The translations under genes and the position numbers were made by a program. 29,396 bases of DNA, from positions 1 to 29,396 of the forward strand of contig CALLKI010000018.1 of the NCBI GenBank assembly GCA_938008415.1. The letters run 5' to 3'. The notes beneath the pieces are model-generated. The model was not told where the DNA came from and did no database searches. It worked only from the letters and a program-made list of their open reading frames with translations. Position 1 is the stretch's first letter. Each line of letters begins with the position of its first letter. Source of the stretch: an uncultured Luteimonas sp. (GTDB taxonomy: Bacteria; Pseudomonadota; Gammaproteobacteria; Xanthomonadales; Xanthomonadaceae). Of this stretch, positions 12,777-20,144 are shown piece after piece.

Positions 12777-14960
12777 ATGCATCCACTTGCACGAAACCGC
12801 CTGTCCCGAGCCATCGCGCTGCTCTGCGCCGGCACCCTGCCTGCCGCCATGGCCCAGGACCCCCAGGTGGCCGACCACGTCACCCGCACCCTGGATGCGG
12901 TCCTGGTCACCGCCAGCCCGCTGGGCGGGGAAGCCGAATCCCTCACCCATCCCGTCGAGGTGCTCCACGGCGAGGAGCTGGACGCGCGCAAGTCGGGCAC
13001 GCTCGGCGAGACCATCGAGTCCCTGCCGGGCGTGCAGTCGGCGGCGTTCGGCCCGGCCGTCGGGCGCCCCGTGATCCGCGGCATGGAAGGGCCGCGCGTG
13101 CAGGTCCTGTCCAGCGGCCTGGGCAGCATGGACGCTTCCACCGTCAGCGCCGACCACGCCATCGGCATCGAACCGTTCCTGGCCGACCAGATCGAGGTGC
13201 TCAAGGGCCCGGCGACGCTGCTGTTCGGCAGTGGCGCCATCGGCGGCGCCGTGAACGTGGTCGACGGCCGCATCCCCGTCGTCCTGCCGGGGAGCCCGAT
13301 CGGCGGCCGCGCGGAACTGCGCGGCAACAGCGTCAACGGCGAACGCACCGGCATGTTCCGGCTCGACGGCGTGAACGGGAACTGGGTGATCCACGTCGAC
13401 GGCCTGGTGCGCGACACCGGCGACTACGACATCCCGGGCCATGCGCGCGTGGAACATGACGAAGCGCACGATGACGGCCACGACGGGGAACAGCCGTACG
13501 GCGTCCTGCCCAACAGCGCGGTGCATACCCGCGCCGGCGCACTGGCCGCGACCTGGCTGGGCGAATCCGGCCATTTCGGCCTGTCCTTCAGCACCTACCG
13601 CAACGACTACGGCATTCCCGGGGGCGCGCACGTCCATGCCGGTGAAGAGGACGGCCACGACGACGGGGACCACGACCACGAGGACCACGGCCACGGGCAT
13701 GACGCACACGACCACGGCCGCGTCCGCATCGACCTGGTGCAGAACCGGGTGGACCTGAAGGCCGGGCTGCGCCAGCCCTTCCCCTTCCTCGAAGGCCTGA
13801 ACCTGCGCCTTGCCCGCGGCGATTACGAACACGTGGAACTGGAGGACGGCCTGCCCGCCACCCGCTTCCGCAACCGTGGCCTCGAGGGCCGGCTGGAGGC
13901 GGTGCAGGCGCCGGTTGCCGGCTGGCGCGGCGCCTTCGGCCTGCAGTTCGCCCGTTCCGATTTCGACGCGGTGGGCGCGGAAGCCTTCGTACCGCCGGCC
14001 CGGACCGGGTCGCTGGGCCTGTTCGCGATCCAGGAGAAGGATTTCGGCCCGTGGAAGCTGGAATTCGGCGCCCGCCACGACCGCGTCCGGATCGAACCCG
14101 AAGGCGGCGACCGGCGCAACTTCACCGCCAACAGCCTCTCTGCCGCCGCGATCTGGCGCGTGAACGGCCATGTGGACCTGCGCCTCGACGCCGACCTGTC
14201 GGAGCGCGCGCCGACGAAGGAGGAACTGTTCTCGGCCGGCACGCACGTGGCCACGCAGTCGGTCGAGCTGGGCGATCCCGCGCTCCGCGGCGAGCGTGGC
14301 CGTCGGCTCGAGGCCGGCGCCCACGTCCACGCCGGGCGCGCGGAAATCAAGGCCGCGGTGTACCGGGCGCGGTTCGACGACTTCATCCACCTCGCCGACA
14401 CCGGCATCTTCGAGGACGGCCTGCCGGTGCGGCTGTGGTTCCAGAACGACGCCACCTTCCATGGCGCCGAGGTCGAGGCCCGGGTCCGGCTGGTGGAGAC
14501 GGACGATGGCGGCTGGGACCTGCGCCTGTTCGGCGACTTCGTCCGCGGCCGGCTCGACGGCGATGGCACGCGCCAGGTGCACATCGACGTGCCGCACGGC
14601 GACCACGAGCACCACTACCAGGCCGAGATCGCGCTCGGGGGCAACCTGCCGCGCATCGCGCCGGCGCGCGTCGGCGGCGAGCTGTCCTGGTCACTGGGCA
14701 ACCTCCGCGCCGTGGTCGGCGCCGTCCACTATGCGAAGCAGGACCGCGTGGCTCGCAACGAGGCGCCGAGCGACGGCTACACGCTGGTGAACGCGGGGCT
14801 GGCCTGGCGCATGGGCCGGCTGGACGCGACGGGCTGGGAACTGTTCGTGGACGGGCGCAACCTCACCGACGCGGAAGCCCGTCCGCACACCTCGCTGCTG
14901 CGCGACTACGCGCCGCTGCCCGGGCGCGCGTTCGCCGCCGGCATCCGCGTGTTCTTCTGA
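12777..14960 (+). CDS. znuD: TonB-dependent outer-membrane zinc receptor, ZnuD-like
   Basis: The 727-residue precursor has a signal peptide ending at AMA-Q (about residue 26). The plug domain spans about 38-170 (LDAVLVTASPL; HPVEVLHGEEL; ETIESLPGVQS; RPVIRGMEGPRVQVL; IEVLKGPATLLFGSGAIGGAVNVVDG), followed by a 22-stranded barrel ending in the terminal Phe of GIRVFF. Three His/Asp-rich segments lie in predicted extracellular loops: residues about 222-238, 285-313 (ten His) and about 602-613. This pattern is typical of ZnuD-type zinc receptors. Transport would require TonB-ExbBD encoded elsewhere. The promoter overlaps a Zur-like box at 12728, and zur itself is convergent downstream. Other thiophilic or borderline metals are possible ligands. 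Confidence 0.88.
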   Translation: MHPLARNRLSRAIALLCAGTLPAAMAQDPQVADHVTRTLDAVLVTASPLGGEAESLTHPVEVLHGEELDARKSGTLGETIESLPGVQSAAFGPAVGRPVIRGMEGPRVQVLSSGLGSMDASTVSADHAIGIEPFLADQIEVLKGPATLLFGSGAIGGAVNVVDGRIPVVLPGSPIGGRAELRGNSVNGERTGMFRLDGVNGNWVIHVDGLVRDTGDYDIPGHARVEHDEAHDDGHDGEQPYGVLPNSAVHTRAGALAATWLGESGHFGLSFSTYRNDYGIPGGAHVHAGEEDGHDDGDHDHEDHGHGHDAHDHGRVRIDLVQNRVDLKAGLRQPFPFLEGLNLRLARGDYEHVELEDGLPATRFRNRGLEGRLEAVQAPVAGWRGAFGLQFARSDFDAVGAEAFVPPARTGSLGLFAIQEKDFGPWKLEFGARHDRVRIEPEGGDRRNFTANSLSAAAIWRVNGHVDLRLDADLSERAPTKEELFSAGTHVATQSVELGDPALRGERGRRLEAGAHVHAGRAEIKAAVYRARFDDFIHLADTGIFEDGLPVRLWFQNDATFHGAEVEARVRLVETDDGGWDLRLFGDFVRGRLDGDGTRQVHIDVPHGDHEHHYQAEIALGGNLPRIAPARVGGELSWSLGNLRAVVGAVHYAKQDRVARNEAPSDGYTLVNAGLAWRMGRLDATGWELFVDGRNLTDAEARPHTSLLRDYAPLPGRAFAAGIRVFF

Positions 14961-14965
14961 AGGCC

Positions 14966-14994
14966 CCGTGGGCGCCCGCCACGGGCGCCCACGG
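14966..14994. terminator. GC-rich hairpin between convergent znuD and zur
   Basis: A 13-base perfect stem (CCGTGGGCGCCCG, then loop CCA, then CGGGCGCCCACGG) lies between the stop codons of the two convergent genes, two bases from the zur stop. Neither strand has a U-tract, so it may act as a weak terminator or protect the 3' ends from exonucleases. Confidence 0.45.
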
Positions 14995-14996
14995 CC

Positions 14997-15515
14997 TCAT
15001 CCCGTTCCTCCGCCTTCCTCCGCGCAGCGCGCGCACAGGCCATGCACCTCGAGGGTCTGCGTCTGCGGCACGAACCCCAGCGCGCGGGCGCGCTCGTCGA
15101 GGGAGGCGACCACGTCGCGATCCTCCAGCTCGACCGCGTTGTGGCAGCGGTCGCAGATCAGGAACGGCACCGAGTGCTGCGCGCTGTTGGGGTGGTGGCA
15201 GGCGACGAAGGCGTTGACCGACTGCAGCTTGTGGATGAAGCCGTTGGCCAGCAGGAAATCCAGCGCACGGTAGATCGTGGGCGGCGCGTCGGCGCCGACG
15301 CCCTCGCCGCTGGCGCGCACCTGCTCCAGCAGGTCGTAGGCCTTGACCGGCTTGCCGGCCGCGGCGATCAGGGCCAGCACGCGGGCGCGGATCGGCGTCA
15401 GCCGCAGCCCGCGCTCGCTGCAGGCCTTCTCCACCGCGCGCACGAAGGCCCTGCTGTCATGGACGTGATGGTCCGGGTCGGTGCAACGGTGGATGCGCGC
15501 GGTCATGGGGGACAT
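14997..15515 (-). CDS. zur: Zinc uptake regulator Zur (Fur family)
   Basis: This 172-residue cytoplasmic repressor has a winged-helix DNA-binding domain at about residues 25-100 (RGLRLTPIRARVLALI; PPTIYRALDFLLANGFIHKL). The C-terminal dimerisation domain has a structural zinc site of two CxxC pairs (C121/C124 in FLICDRC, C161/C164 in HGLCARC) and likely sensory ligands C106 and H114. FLICDRC and EVHGLCARC fit Zur rather than Fur or PerR. ATG 15515 is preferred; ATG 15506 has no better ribosome site. It lies 23 bases after gltX on the same strand, so it is probably transcribed with it, and it is convergent with the ZnuD-like gene it likely controls. Confidence 0.9.
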   Translation of the reverse strand: MSPMTARIHRCTDPDHHVHDSRAFVRAVEKACSERGLRLTPIRARVLALIAAAGKPVKAYDLLEQVRASGEGVGADAPPTIYRALDFLLANGFIHKLQSVNAFVACHHPNSAQHSVPFLICDRCHNAVELEDRDVVASLDERARALGFVPQTQTLEVHGLCARCAEEGGGTG

Positions 15516-15538
15516 GATGGTCCCGGACGCGCCCGTCC

Positions 15539-16951
15539 TCAACCCGCCCCTTCCGCAGGGATCCGTGCGATGGCGGCGTCGATGCGGCGCAGCGCCTCCT
15601 CGCGGCCGGCGAGGTAGACGGTGTACGAGATGTCCGGGCTGACCTGGGTACCGGTGATGGCCACCCGCAGCGGCTGGGCGACCTTGCCCATGCCCAGCCC
15701 CAGCGCGGCGGCGGTTTCCTGGAGCGCGGCCATCACCGCGTCCACGGTCCATTCCGGCAGGGCCGAAAGCCGTTCACGGGCGTCGCGCAGCGGGGCCTCG
15801 GCGCCGGGCTTGAGGTGCCTGGCCACAGCGGCCTCGTCGTAGCGCTCCAGCGGGCGGTACCAGACCGCGGCCTTCTCGGCCATCTCCTTCAGCGTCTGCA
15901 CGCGTTCGCGCAGGGCCACCACCACGTCCCCGGGCTCCGGTCCCTTCGCCGGGTCCAGGCCGAGCAGCTCCATCTGGTGGAGCAGGTGCGGGACGATGCG
16001 TGCCGGGTCCTCGCTCTTGAGGAACTGCTGGTTGACCCAGCCCAGCTTGGCCATGTCCAGGCGCGAGGCCTTGGAATTGCAATCGCGCACGTCGAACAGC
16101 TCGACCAGCTCCTGCCGGGTGAAGATCTCCTGGTCGCCGTGGGACCAGCCCAGCCGTGCCAGGTAGCACAGCAGCGCGTCCGGCAGGTAGCCCATGTCGC
16201 GATACTGCATCACGTCGGCCGCGCCGGTGCGCTTGGACAGCTTGGCGCCCTGCTCGTCGAGGATCATCGGCAGGTGCGCGAACGACGGCACCGGCGCGCC
16301 CAGCGCCCTGTAGAGGTTGATCTGGCGCGGGGTGTTGTTGATGTGGTCGTCCCCGCGGATCACCTCGGTGATGCCCATGTCCCAGTCGTCTACCACGACC
16401 GCGAAGTTGTAGGTCGGGTAGCCGTCCGGGCGGATCAGCACCATGTCGTCGAGCTCGCTGTTGGCGATCTCGATCCGGCCCTTGACCAGGTCCTCGAACA
16501 CGACCGTGCCCCCGGTCGGGTTCTTGAAGCGGATCACCCGGTTCGGGTCGTCGCGGTACGGCAGGCCGAGGTCGCGCGCGGCGCCGTTGTAGCGCGGCTT
16601 CTCGCCGCGGGCCATCGCCGCCTCGCGCATCGCGTCGAGCTCCTCCTTCGACTCGTACGCGTAGTAGGCCTTGCCTTCGGCCACCAGCCTCTCGGCCACC
16701 TCCCGGTAGCGGTCCAGTCGCTGCGTCTGGTAGACCGGGCCCTCGTCGTAATCCAGGCCCAGCCAGTCCATCGCCTGCAGGATCGCGTCGATCGCCGCCT
16801 GGGTGCTGCGCTCGCGGTCGGTGTCCTCGATGCGCAGCACGAACTGCCCGCCGCTGTGGCGCGCCTGCAGCCAGCAGTACAGCGCGGTGCGCGCACCGCC
16901 GATGTGCAGGTAACCGGTGGGACTGGGGGCGAAACGGGTACGGCAGGTCAT
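15539..16951 (-). CDS. gltX: Glutamyl-tRNA synthetase
   Basis: This 470-residue class I aminoacyl-tRNA synthetase attaches glutamate to tRNA-Glu in the cytoplasm. Signatures are FAPSPTGYLHIGGARTA (HIGG is the HIGH motif, 16-19), IEDTDRERS, the anticodon-proximal fold and KLSKRTG (237-241, the KMSKS motif). Length is normal for the family. ATG 16951 is the natural start because MTCRTRFAPSPTG begins as family members do; the TTG at 16972 extends the frame by seven residues without support. zur follows 23 bases downstream. Upstream the gene is divergent from lpxH across an 81-base gap. Confidence 0.97.
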   Translation of the reverse strand: MTCRTRFAPSPTGYLHIGGARTALYCWLQARHSGGQFVLRIEDTDRERSTQAAIDAILQAMDWLGLDYDEGPVYQTQRLDRYREVAERLVAEGKAYYAYESKEELDAMREAAMARGEKPRYNGAARDLGLPYRDDPNRVIRFKNPTGGTVVFEDLVKGRIEIANSELDDMVLIRPDGYPTYNFAVVVDDWDMGITEVIRGDDHINNTPRQINLYRALGAPVPSFAHLPMILDEQGAKLSKRTGAADVMQYRDMGYLPDALLCYLARLGWSHGDQEIFTRQELVELFDVRDCNSKASRLDMAKLGWVNQQFLKSEDPARIVPHLLHQMELLGLDPAKGPEPGDVVVALRERVQTLKEMAEKAAVWYRPLERYDEAAVARHLKPGAEAPLRDARERLSALPEWTVDAVMAALQETAAALGLGMGKVAQPLRVAITGTQVSPDISYTVYLAGREEALRRIDAAIARIPAEGAG

Positions 16952-16978
16952 GGCGGAACGTCTTTCGGTCAATGCATG

Positions 16979-16984
16979 ATTCTA
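16979..16984 (-). promoter_or_regulatory. Candidate gltX -10 element (TAGAAT)
   Basis: TAGAAT on the minus strand (5 of 6 consensus bases) would start transcription near 16972, about 21 nt before ATG 16951. A recognisable -35 is not visible. It would drive gltX and probably zur. Confidence 0.4.
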
Positions 16985-17020
16985 CCCCGCGGGGCCCGTG
17001 CCCTGCGCCCCGCCCCGCCC

Positions 17021-17026
17021 TACAAT
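17021..17026 (+). promoter_or_regulatory. Candidate leaderless -10 element (TACAAT) of lpxH
   Basis: TACAAT (5 of 6 consensus bases) is followed by exactly six bases (CCGGCA) and ATG 17033. No Shine-Dalgarno sequence exists, so a leaderless mRNA is expected. Confidence 0.55.
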
Positions 17027-17032
17027 CCGGCA

Positions 17033-17773
17033 ATGCCCACCCTGTTCGTATCCGACCTGCACCTCGACCCGGCGCGCCCGGAGATCACGCGCCTGTTCGG
17101 GGAATTCCTCGACGGCGAGGCGCGCGGCGCCGATGCCCTGTACATCCTGGGCGACCTGTTCGAGGCATGGGTGGGCGACGACGATCCTTCCGAGGCCGGC
17201 GCCTTCGTCGCCGGCCGGCTGCGGGCGCTTGCCGACGCCGGCGTGCCCGTGTTCTTCCAGCGCGGCAACCGCGACTTCCTGCTCGGCGAGGCATACGCGC
17301 GCCGGGCGGGGTTCCGGATCCTGCCCGATCCCGCCGTGGTCGTGCTGCACGGCCACCCCGTCCTGCTGATGCACGGCGACCTGCTGTGCACGGACGACAC
17401 CGCCTACCAGCAGTTCCGCGCGCAGGTGCGCGACCCGGCATGGCAGGCGCGCTTCCTGTCCCAGCCGCTCGAGGCCCGGGTCGCGTTCGCGCGCCAGGCG
17501 CGCGCCGCCAGCCAGGCCCGGCAGGCAGGCCTGCAGGGGGACGGCACGCTGGAGACGATCACCGACGTTTCCCCCGCGACCGTCACGGAATACCTCGAGC
17601 GATACGGCGTGGACGTCCTGATCCACGGCCACACCCACCGGCCCGCGATCCACGCGCTGCAGGCCGGTGGCCGCGAGCGCCGGCGGATCGTGCTCGGCGA
17701 CTGGTACGAACAGGGTTCGGTGCTGCGCGTGGACGCCGGAGGCTTCCGCCTGGACGCGTTGCCCGCCGGTTGA
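17033..17773 (+). CDS. lpxH: UDP-2,3-diacylglucosamine diphosphatase
   Basis: This 246-residue manganese-dependent calcineurin-like phosphoesterase hydrolyses UDP-2,3-diacylglucosamine to lipid X and UMP in lipid A synthesis, as a peripheral inner-membrane enzyme. Metal motifs are SDLHL (D8, H10), ILGDLFEAWVGDDD (D41), QRGNRDFLLG (N79), LLMHGDLLCTDD (H114) and LIHGHTHRPAIH (H198, H200). The middle insertion RARAASQARQ corresponds to the lid of LpxH. The predicted mRNA is leaderless from the TACAAT at 17021. It is convergent with the DUF455 gene; an inverted repeat spans both stop codons. Confidence 0.96.
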   Translation: MPTLFVSDLHLDPARPEITRLFGEFLDGEARGADALYILGDLFEAWVGDDDPSEAGAFVAGRLRALADAGVPVFFQRGNRDFLLGEAYARRAGFRILPDPAVVVLHGHPVLLMHGDLLCTDDTAYQQFRAQVRDPAWQARFLSQPLEARVAFARQARAASQARQAGLQGDGTLETITDVSPATVTEYLERYGVDVLIHGHTHRPAIHALQAGGRERRRIVLGDWYEQGSVLRVDAGGFRLDALPAG

Positions 17774-17795
17774 AACACGGGCCGCGCGTTCAACC
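17768..17795. repeat. Short inverted repeat spanning the stops of lpxH and the DUF455 gene
   Basis: GGTTGAA (17768-17774) and TTCAACC (17789-17795) are perfect complements around a 14-base spacer. Each arm carries the final Gly codon and TGA of one of the two convergent genes, so both strands end in GGT-TGA. There is no U-tract, so its value as a terminator is doubtful. Confidence 0.35.
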
Positions 17796-18626
17796 ACCCC
17801 CGGCCGCTTCCCGCTCCAGTTCCTGCGCAGCCTGGCGCAGCGCCTCCAGCTCCTCGCCGCTGAAGCCCGCCGCGCAGCGCGCCTCGACGTTGAACGGCCC
17901 GTGCAGCACGGCGCGGGCATAGCCGGCCAGCAACTGCCGGAACGTCGGCTCGGGCACGAGGCCACGCCGTTCGCAGTGCCAGCGGAACCAGCGGCTGCCC
18001 GCTGCCACGTGCGAGACCTCCTCGCGCAGGATCACCTCCAGCACCTCCGCGGTGGCATCGTCGCCCGCGGCACGCAGGCGGACGATCATGCCCGGGGTGA
18101 CGTCCAGCCCGCGCGCCTCGAGGACGCGCGGCACCAGCGCCATGCGCGCGAGTCCATCGTGCGCGGTCTTCTCGCACATCTCCCACAGGCCGTTGTGGGC
18201 GTCGAAATCGCCGTAGTCGTGCCCGAGCGCCCGCAGCCGCTCGCGCAGCATCAGGAAGTGCCGGGCCTCGTCATCGGCGATCCGCACCCAGTCGGCGTAG
18301 TAATCGCGCGGCATGCCGCGGAAGCGGTACGCGGCATCCCATGCCAGGTCCACCGCATTGAGTTCGATGTGGGTGATGGCGTGGATGAAGGCGGCCCGCC
18401 CCTCCACGCTGCCAACGCCCCGCTTCGGCAGGTCGCGCGGATGCACCAGCCGCGGCCGTGGCGGGCGTCCGGGCATCCGGATCGGCTCCGGGGGCGGCGC
18501 GTCGTCCGCAAGGTCCAGTTCGCCGCGCTGGAAGGCCGCGGCGTAGCGGCGGGTCAGCGCGATCTTCCGGTCGAGGTCGGCCTCGTCCAGGCACTCGCGC
18601 GCGGCCTCGAACAGCGAAGCAGCCAT
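17790..18626 (-). CDS. DUF455 family ferritin-like protein
   Basis: This 278-residue cytoplasmic protein has a four-helix, ferritin-like core (PF04305). Likely di-iron or di-metal ligands are the Glu and His residues in AFIHAITHIELNAVDLAWDA (about residues 79-98), RIADDEARHFLMLRERL (about 115-131) and LREEVSHVAAGSRWF. The family's function is not settled; some relatives resemble the tRNA hydroxylase MiaE. The start ATG 18626 lies nine bases after the purF stop, so it is translated from the purF transcript. The C-terminal end is Glu-rich and simple (ELEREAAGGG). Confidence 0.88.
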   Translation of the reverse strand: MAASLFEAARECLDEADLDRKIALTRRYAAAFQRGELDLADDAPPPEPIRMPGRPPRPRLVHPRDLPKRGVGSVEGRAAFIHAITHIELNAVDLAWDAAYRFRGMPRDYYADWVRIADDEARHFLMLRERLRALGHDYGDFDAHNGLWEMCEKTAHDGLARMALVPRVLEARGLDVTPGMIVRLRAAGDDATAEVLEVILREEVSHVAAGSRWFRWHCERRGLVPEPTFRQLLAGYARAVLHGPFNVEARCAAGFSGEELEALRQAAQELEREAAGGG

Positions 18627-18635
18627 GGCACCCGG

Positions 18636-20108
18636 TCACAGGGCCAGTCGGCGCTGGCGCTTGGCGTCGTCGGAACGCTGCTGGCGCAGCGCCTCGAAGT
18701 ACCCCGGGTCCACGCCGGTGACGTACTCGCCGCTGAAGCAGGAGGTGTCGAAGGTCATGCCCTCGAACTTCGGGCCGGCGACCGCCTTCTCCAGGTCGGC
18801 GAGGTCCTGGTAGACGAGCCAGTCGCAGCCGATCATCCGCTCGACCTCCTCCTCGGAACGCCCGTGCGCGATCAGTTCCTCGGACGTCGGCATGTCGATG
18901 CCGTAGATGTTCGGGTAGCGCACCGGCGGCGCCGCCGAGGCCAGGTAGACCTTGCGGGCGCCGGCGTCGCGCGCCATCTGCACGATCTGCTGCGAAGTGG
19001 TGCCGCGCACGATCGAGTCGTCCACCAGCAGCACCACGCGGTTGCGGAACTCCAGCGGGATCGGGTTGAGCTTGCGCTTGACCGACTGCGCGCGCATGCC
19101 CTGCCCCGGCATGATGAAGGTACGGCCGACGTAGCGGTTCTTGATGAAGCCCTCGCGGTACTTCACGCCGATGGTGTTCGCCAGCTCCAGCGCGGCGTCG
19201 CGCGAGGTGTCGGGGATCGGGATGACCACGTCGATGTCGTGGTCCGGGCGCAGGCGCAGGATCTTCTCGCCCAGGGCAACCCCCATGCGCATGCGCGCCT
19301 TGTGCACCGAGATGTTCTCGATCATCGAGTCGGGGCGCGCGAAGTACACGTACTCGAAGATGCATGGCGCATGCTTCAGCCGCTCCATGCACTGCCTGGC
19401 GTGCAGCTCGCCACGGGCGGTGACCACCACGCCCTCGCCGGGCGCGATGTCGCGCATGCGCTCGAAGCCGAGGATGTCGAGGGCGACCGACTCGGAGGCG
19501 ACGGCGTACTCGGTGCCGGCCGAAGTGACGCGCCGCCCGATGACCAGGGGGCGGATGCCGTGCGGGTCGCGGAACGCCACCAGGCCCAGGCCCAGCACCA
19601 CCGCCACCACCGCGTAGCCGCCGCGCGCGCGCCGGCCCACGCCGGCGATGGCGTCGAACACCGCGTCGGGCGTGAGCACCCGGCTCCGGTCGAGTTCGTG
19701 CGCGAACACGTTGAGCAGCACTTCCGAGTCCGAGCCGGTGTTGATGTTGCGGCGGTCCTGCTCGAACACTTCGCGGCGCAGCGCGTCGGTGTTGATCAGG
19801 TTGCCGTTGTGCGCCAGCGCGATGCCGTACGGGGAGTTGACGTAGAACGGCTGCGCCTCGTCGCTGCCCTCGCTGCCGGCGGTCGGATAGCGGCAGTGCG
19901 CGATGCCCACCCGCCCCTGCAACAGGGACATGGACTTCGCGTCGAACACGTCGCGCACCAGCCCGGTGCCCTTGTGCACGCGCAGCTGGGTGCCGTTGAC
20001 GGTGGCGATGCCGGCCGCGTCCTGGCCGCGGTGCTGGAGCACGGTGAGCCCGTCGTACAGGGCCGCCGCGACGTCAGAGGTGCCTACGATGCCGACGATG
20101 CCGCACAT
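18636..20108 (-). CDS. purF: Amidophosphoribosyltransferase
   Basis: This 490-residue enzyme makes 5-phosphoribosylamine from PRPP and glutamine, the first step of de novo purine synthesis. It begins MCGIVGIVG, so Cys2 becomes the N-terminal glutaminase nucleophile after Met removal. The class II glutaminase domain (about 2-230) shows LQHRGQDAAGIAT, HCRYPTAG, AHNGNLIN and TGSDSEVLL. The phosphoribosyltransferase domain has IPDTSRDAALELA and the PRPP loop VVLLVDDSIVRGTTSQQIV. It lies 36 bases after the SPOR-domain gene. cvpA, usually found between dedD and purF in gammaproteobacteria, is absent here. The DUF455 gene follows nine bases downstream. Confidence 0.97.
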   Translation of the reverse strand: MCGIVGIVGTSDVAAALYDGLTVLQHRGQDAAGIATVNGTQLRVHKGTGLVRDVFDAKSMSLLQGRVGIAHCRYPTAGSEGSDEAQPFYVNSPYGIALAHNGNLINTDALRREVFEQDRRNINTGSDSEVLLNVFAHELDRSRVLTPDAVFDAIAGVGRRARGGYAVVAVVLGLGLVAFRDPHGIRPLVIGRRVTSAGTEYAVASESVALDILGFERMRDIAPGEGVVVTARGELHARQCMERLKHAPCIFEYVYFARPDSMIENISVHKARMRMGVALGEKILRLRPDHDIDVVIPIPDTSRDAALELANTIGVKYREGFIKNRYVGRTFIMPGQGMRAQSVKRKLNPIPLEFRNRVVLLVDDSIVRGTTSQQIVQMARDAGARKVYLASAAPPVRYPNIYGIDMPTSEELIAHGRSEEEVERMIGCDWLVYQDLADLEKAVAGPKFEGMTFDTSCFSGEYVTGVDPGYFEALRQQRSDDAKRQRRLAL

Positions 20109-20144
20109 GGTGACGGGTTCCGGTTGCGGGACTGGTCTGGGGAA

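Noticed and set aside
13630..13730. Tandem DNA repeat of CACGACCACG-like units
   Set aside because: The repetition is the codon pattern of a His/Asp-rich loop in the ZnuD-like receptor, not an independent repeat element.
12776..14615. A 626-codon frame antisense to znuD
   Set aside because: The plus-strand frame has plug motifs, His loops and a terminal Phe; the antisense frame is low-complexity Val/Ala/His without a family pattern.
16952..16972. TTG start extending gltX by seven residues
   Set aside because: Family members begin at the residues just before RFAPSPTG, which matches ATG 16951; the extension has no support.
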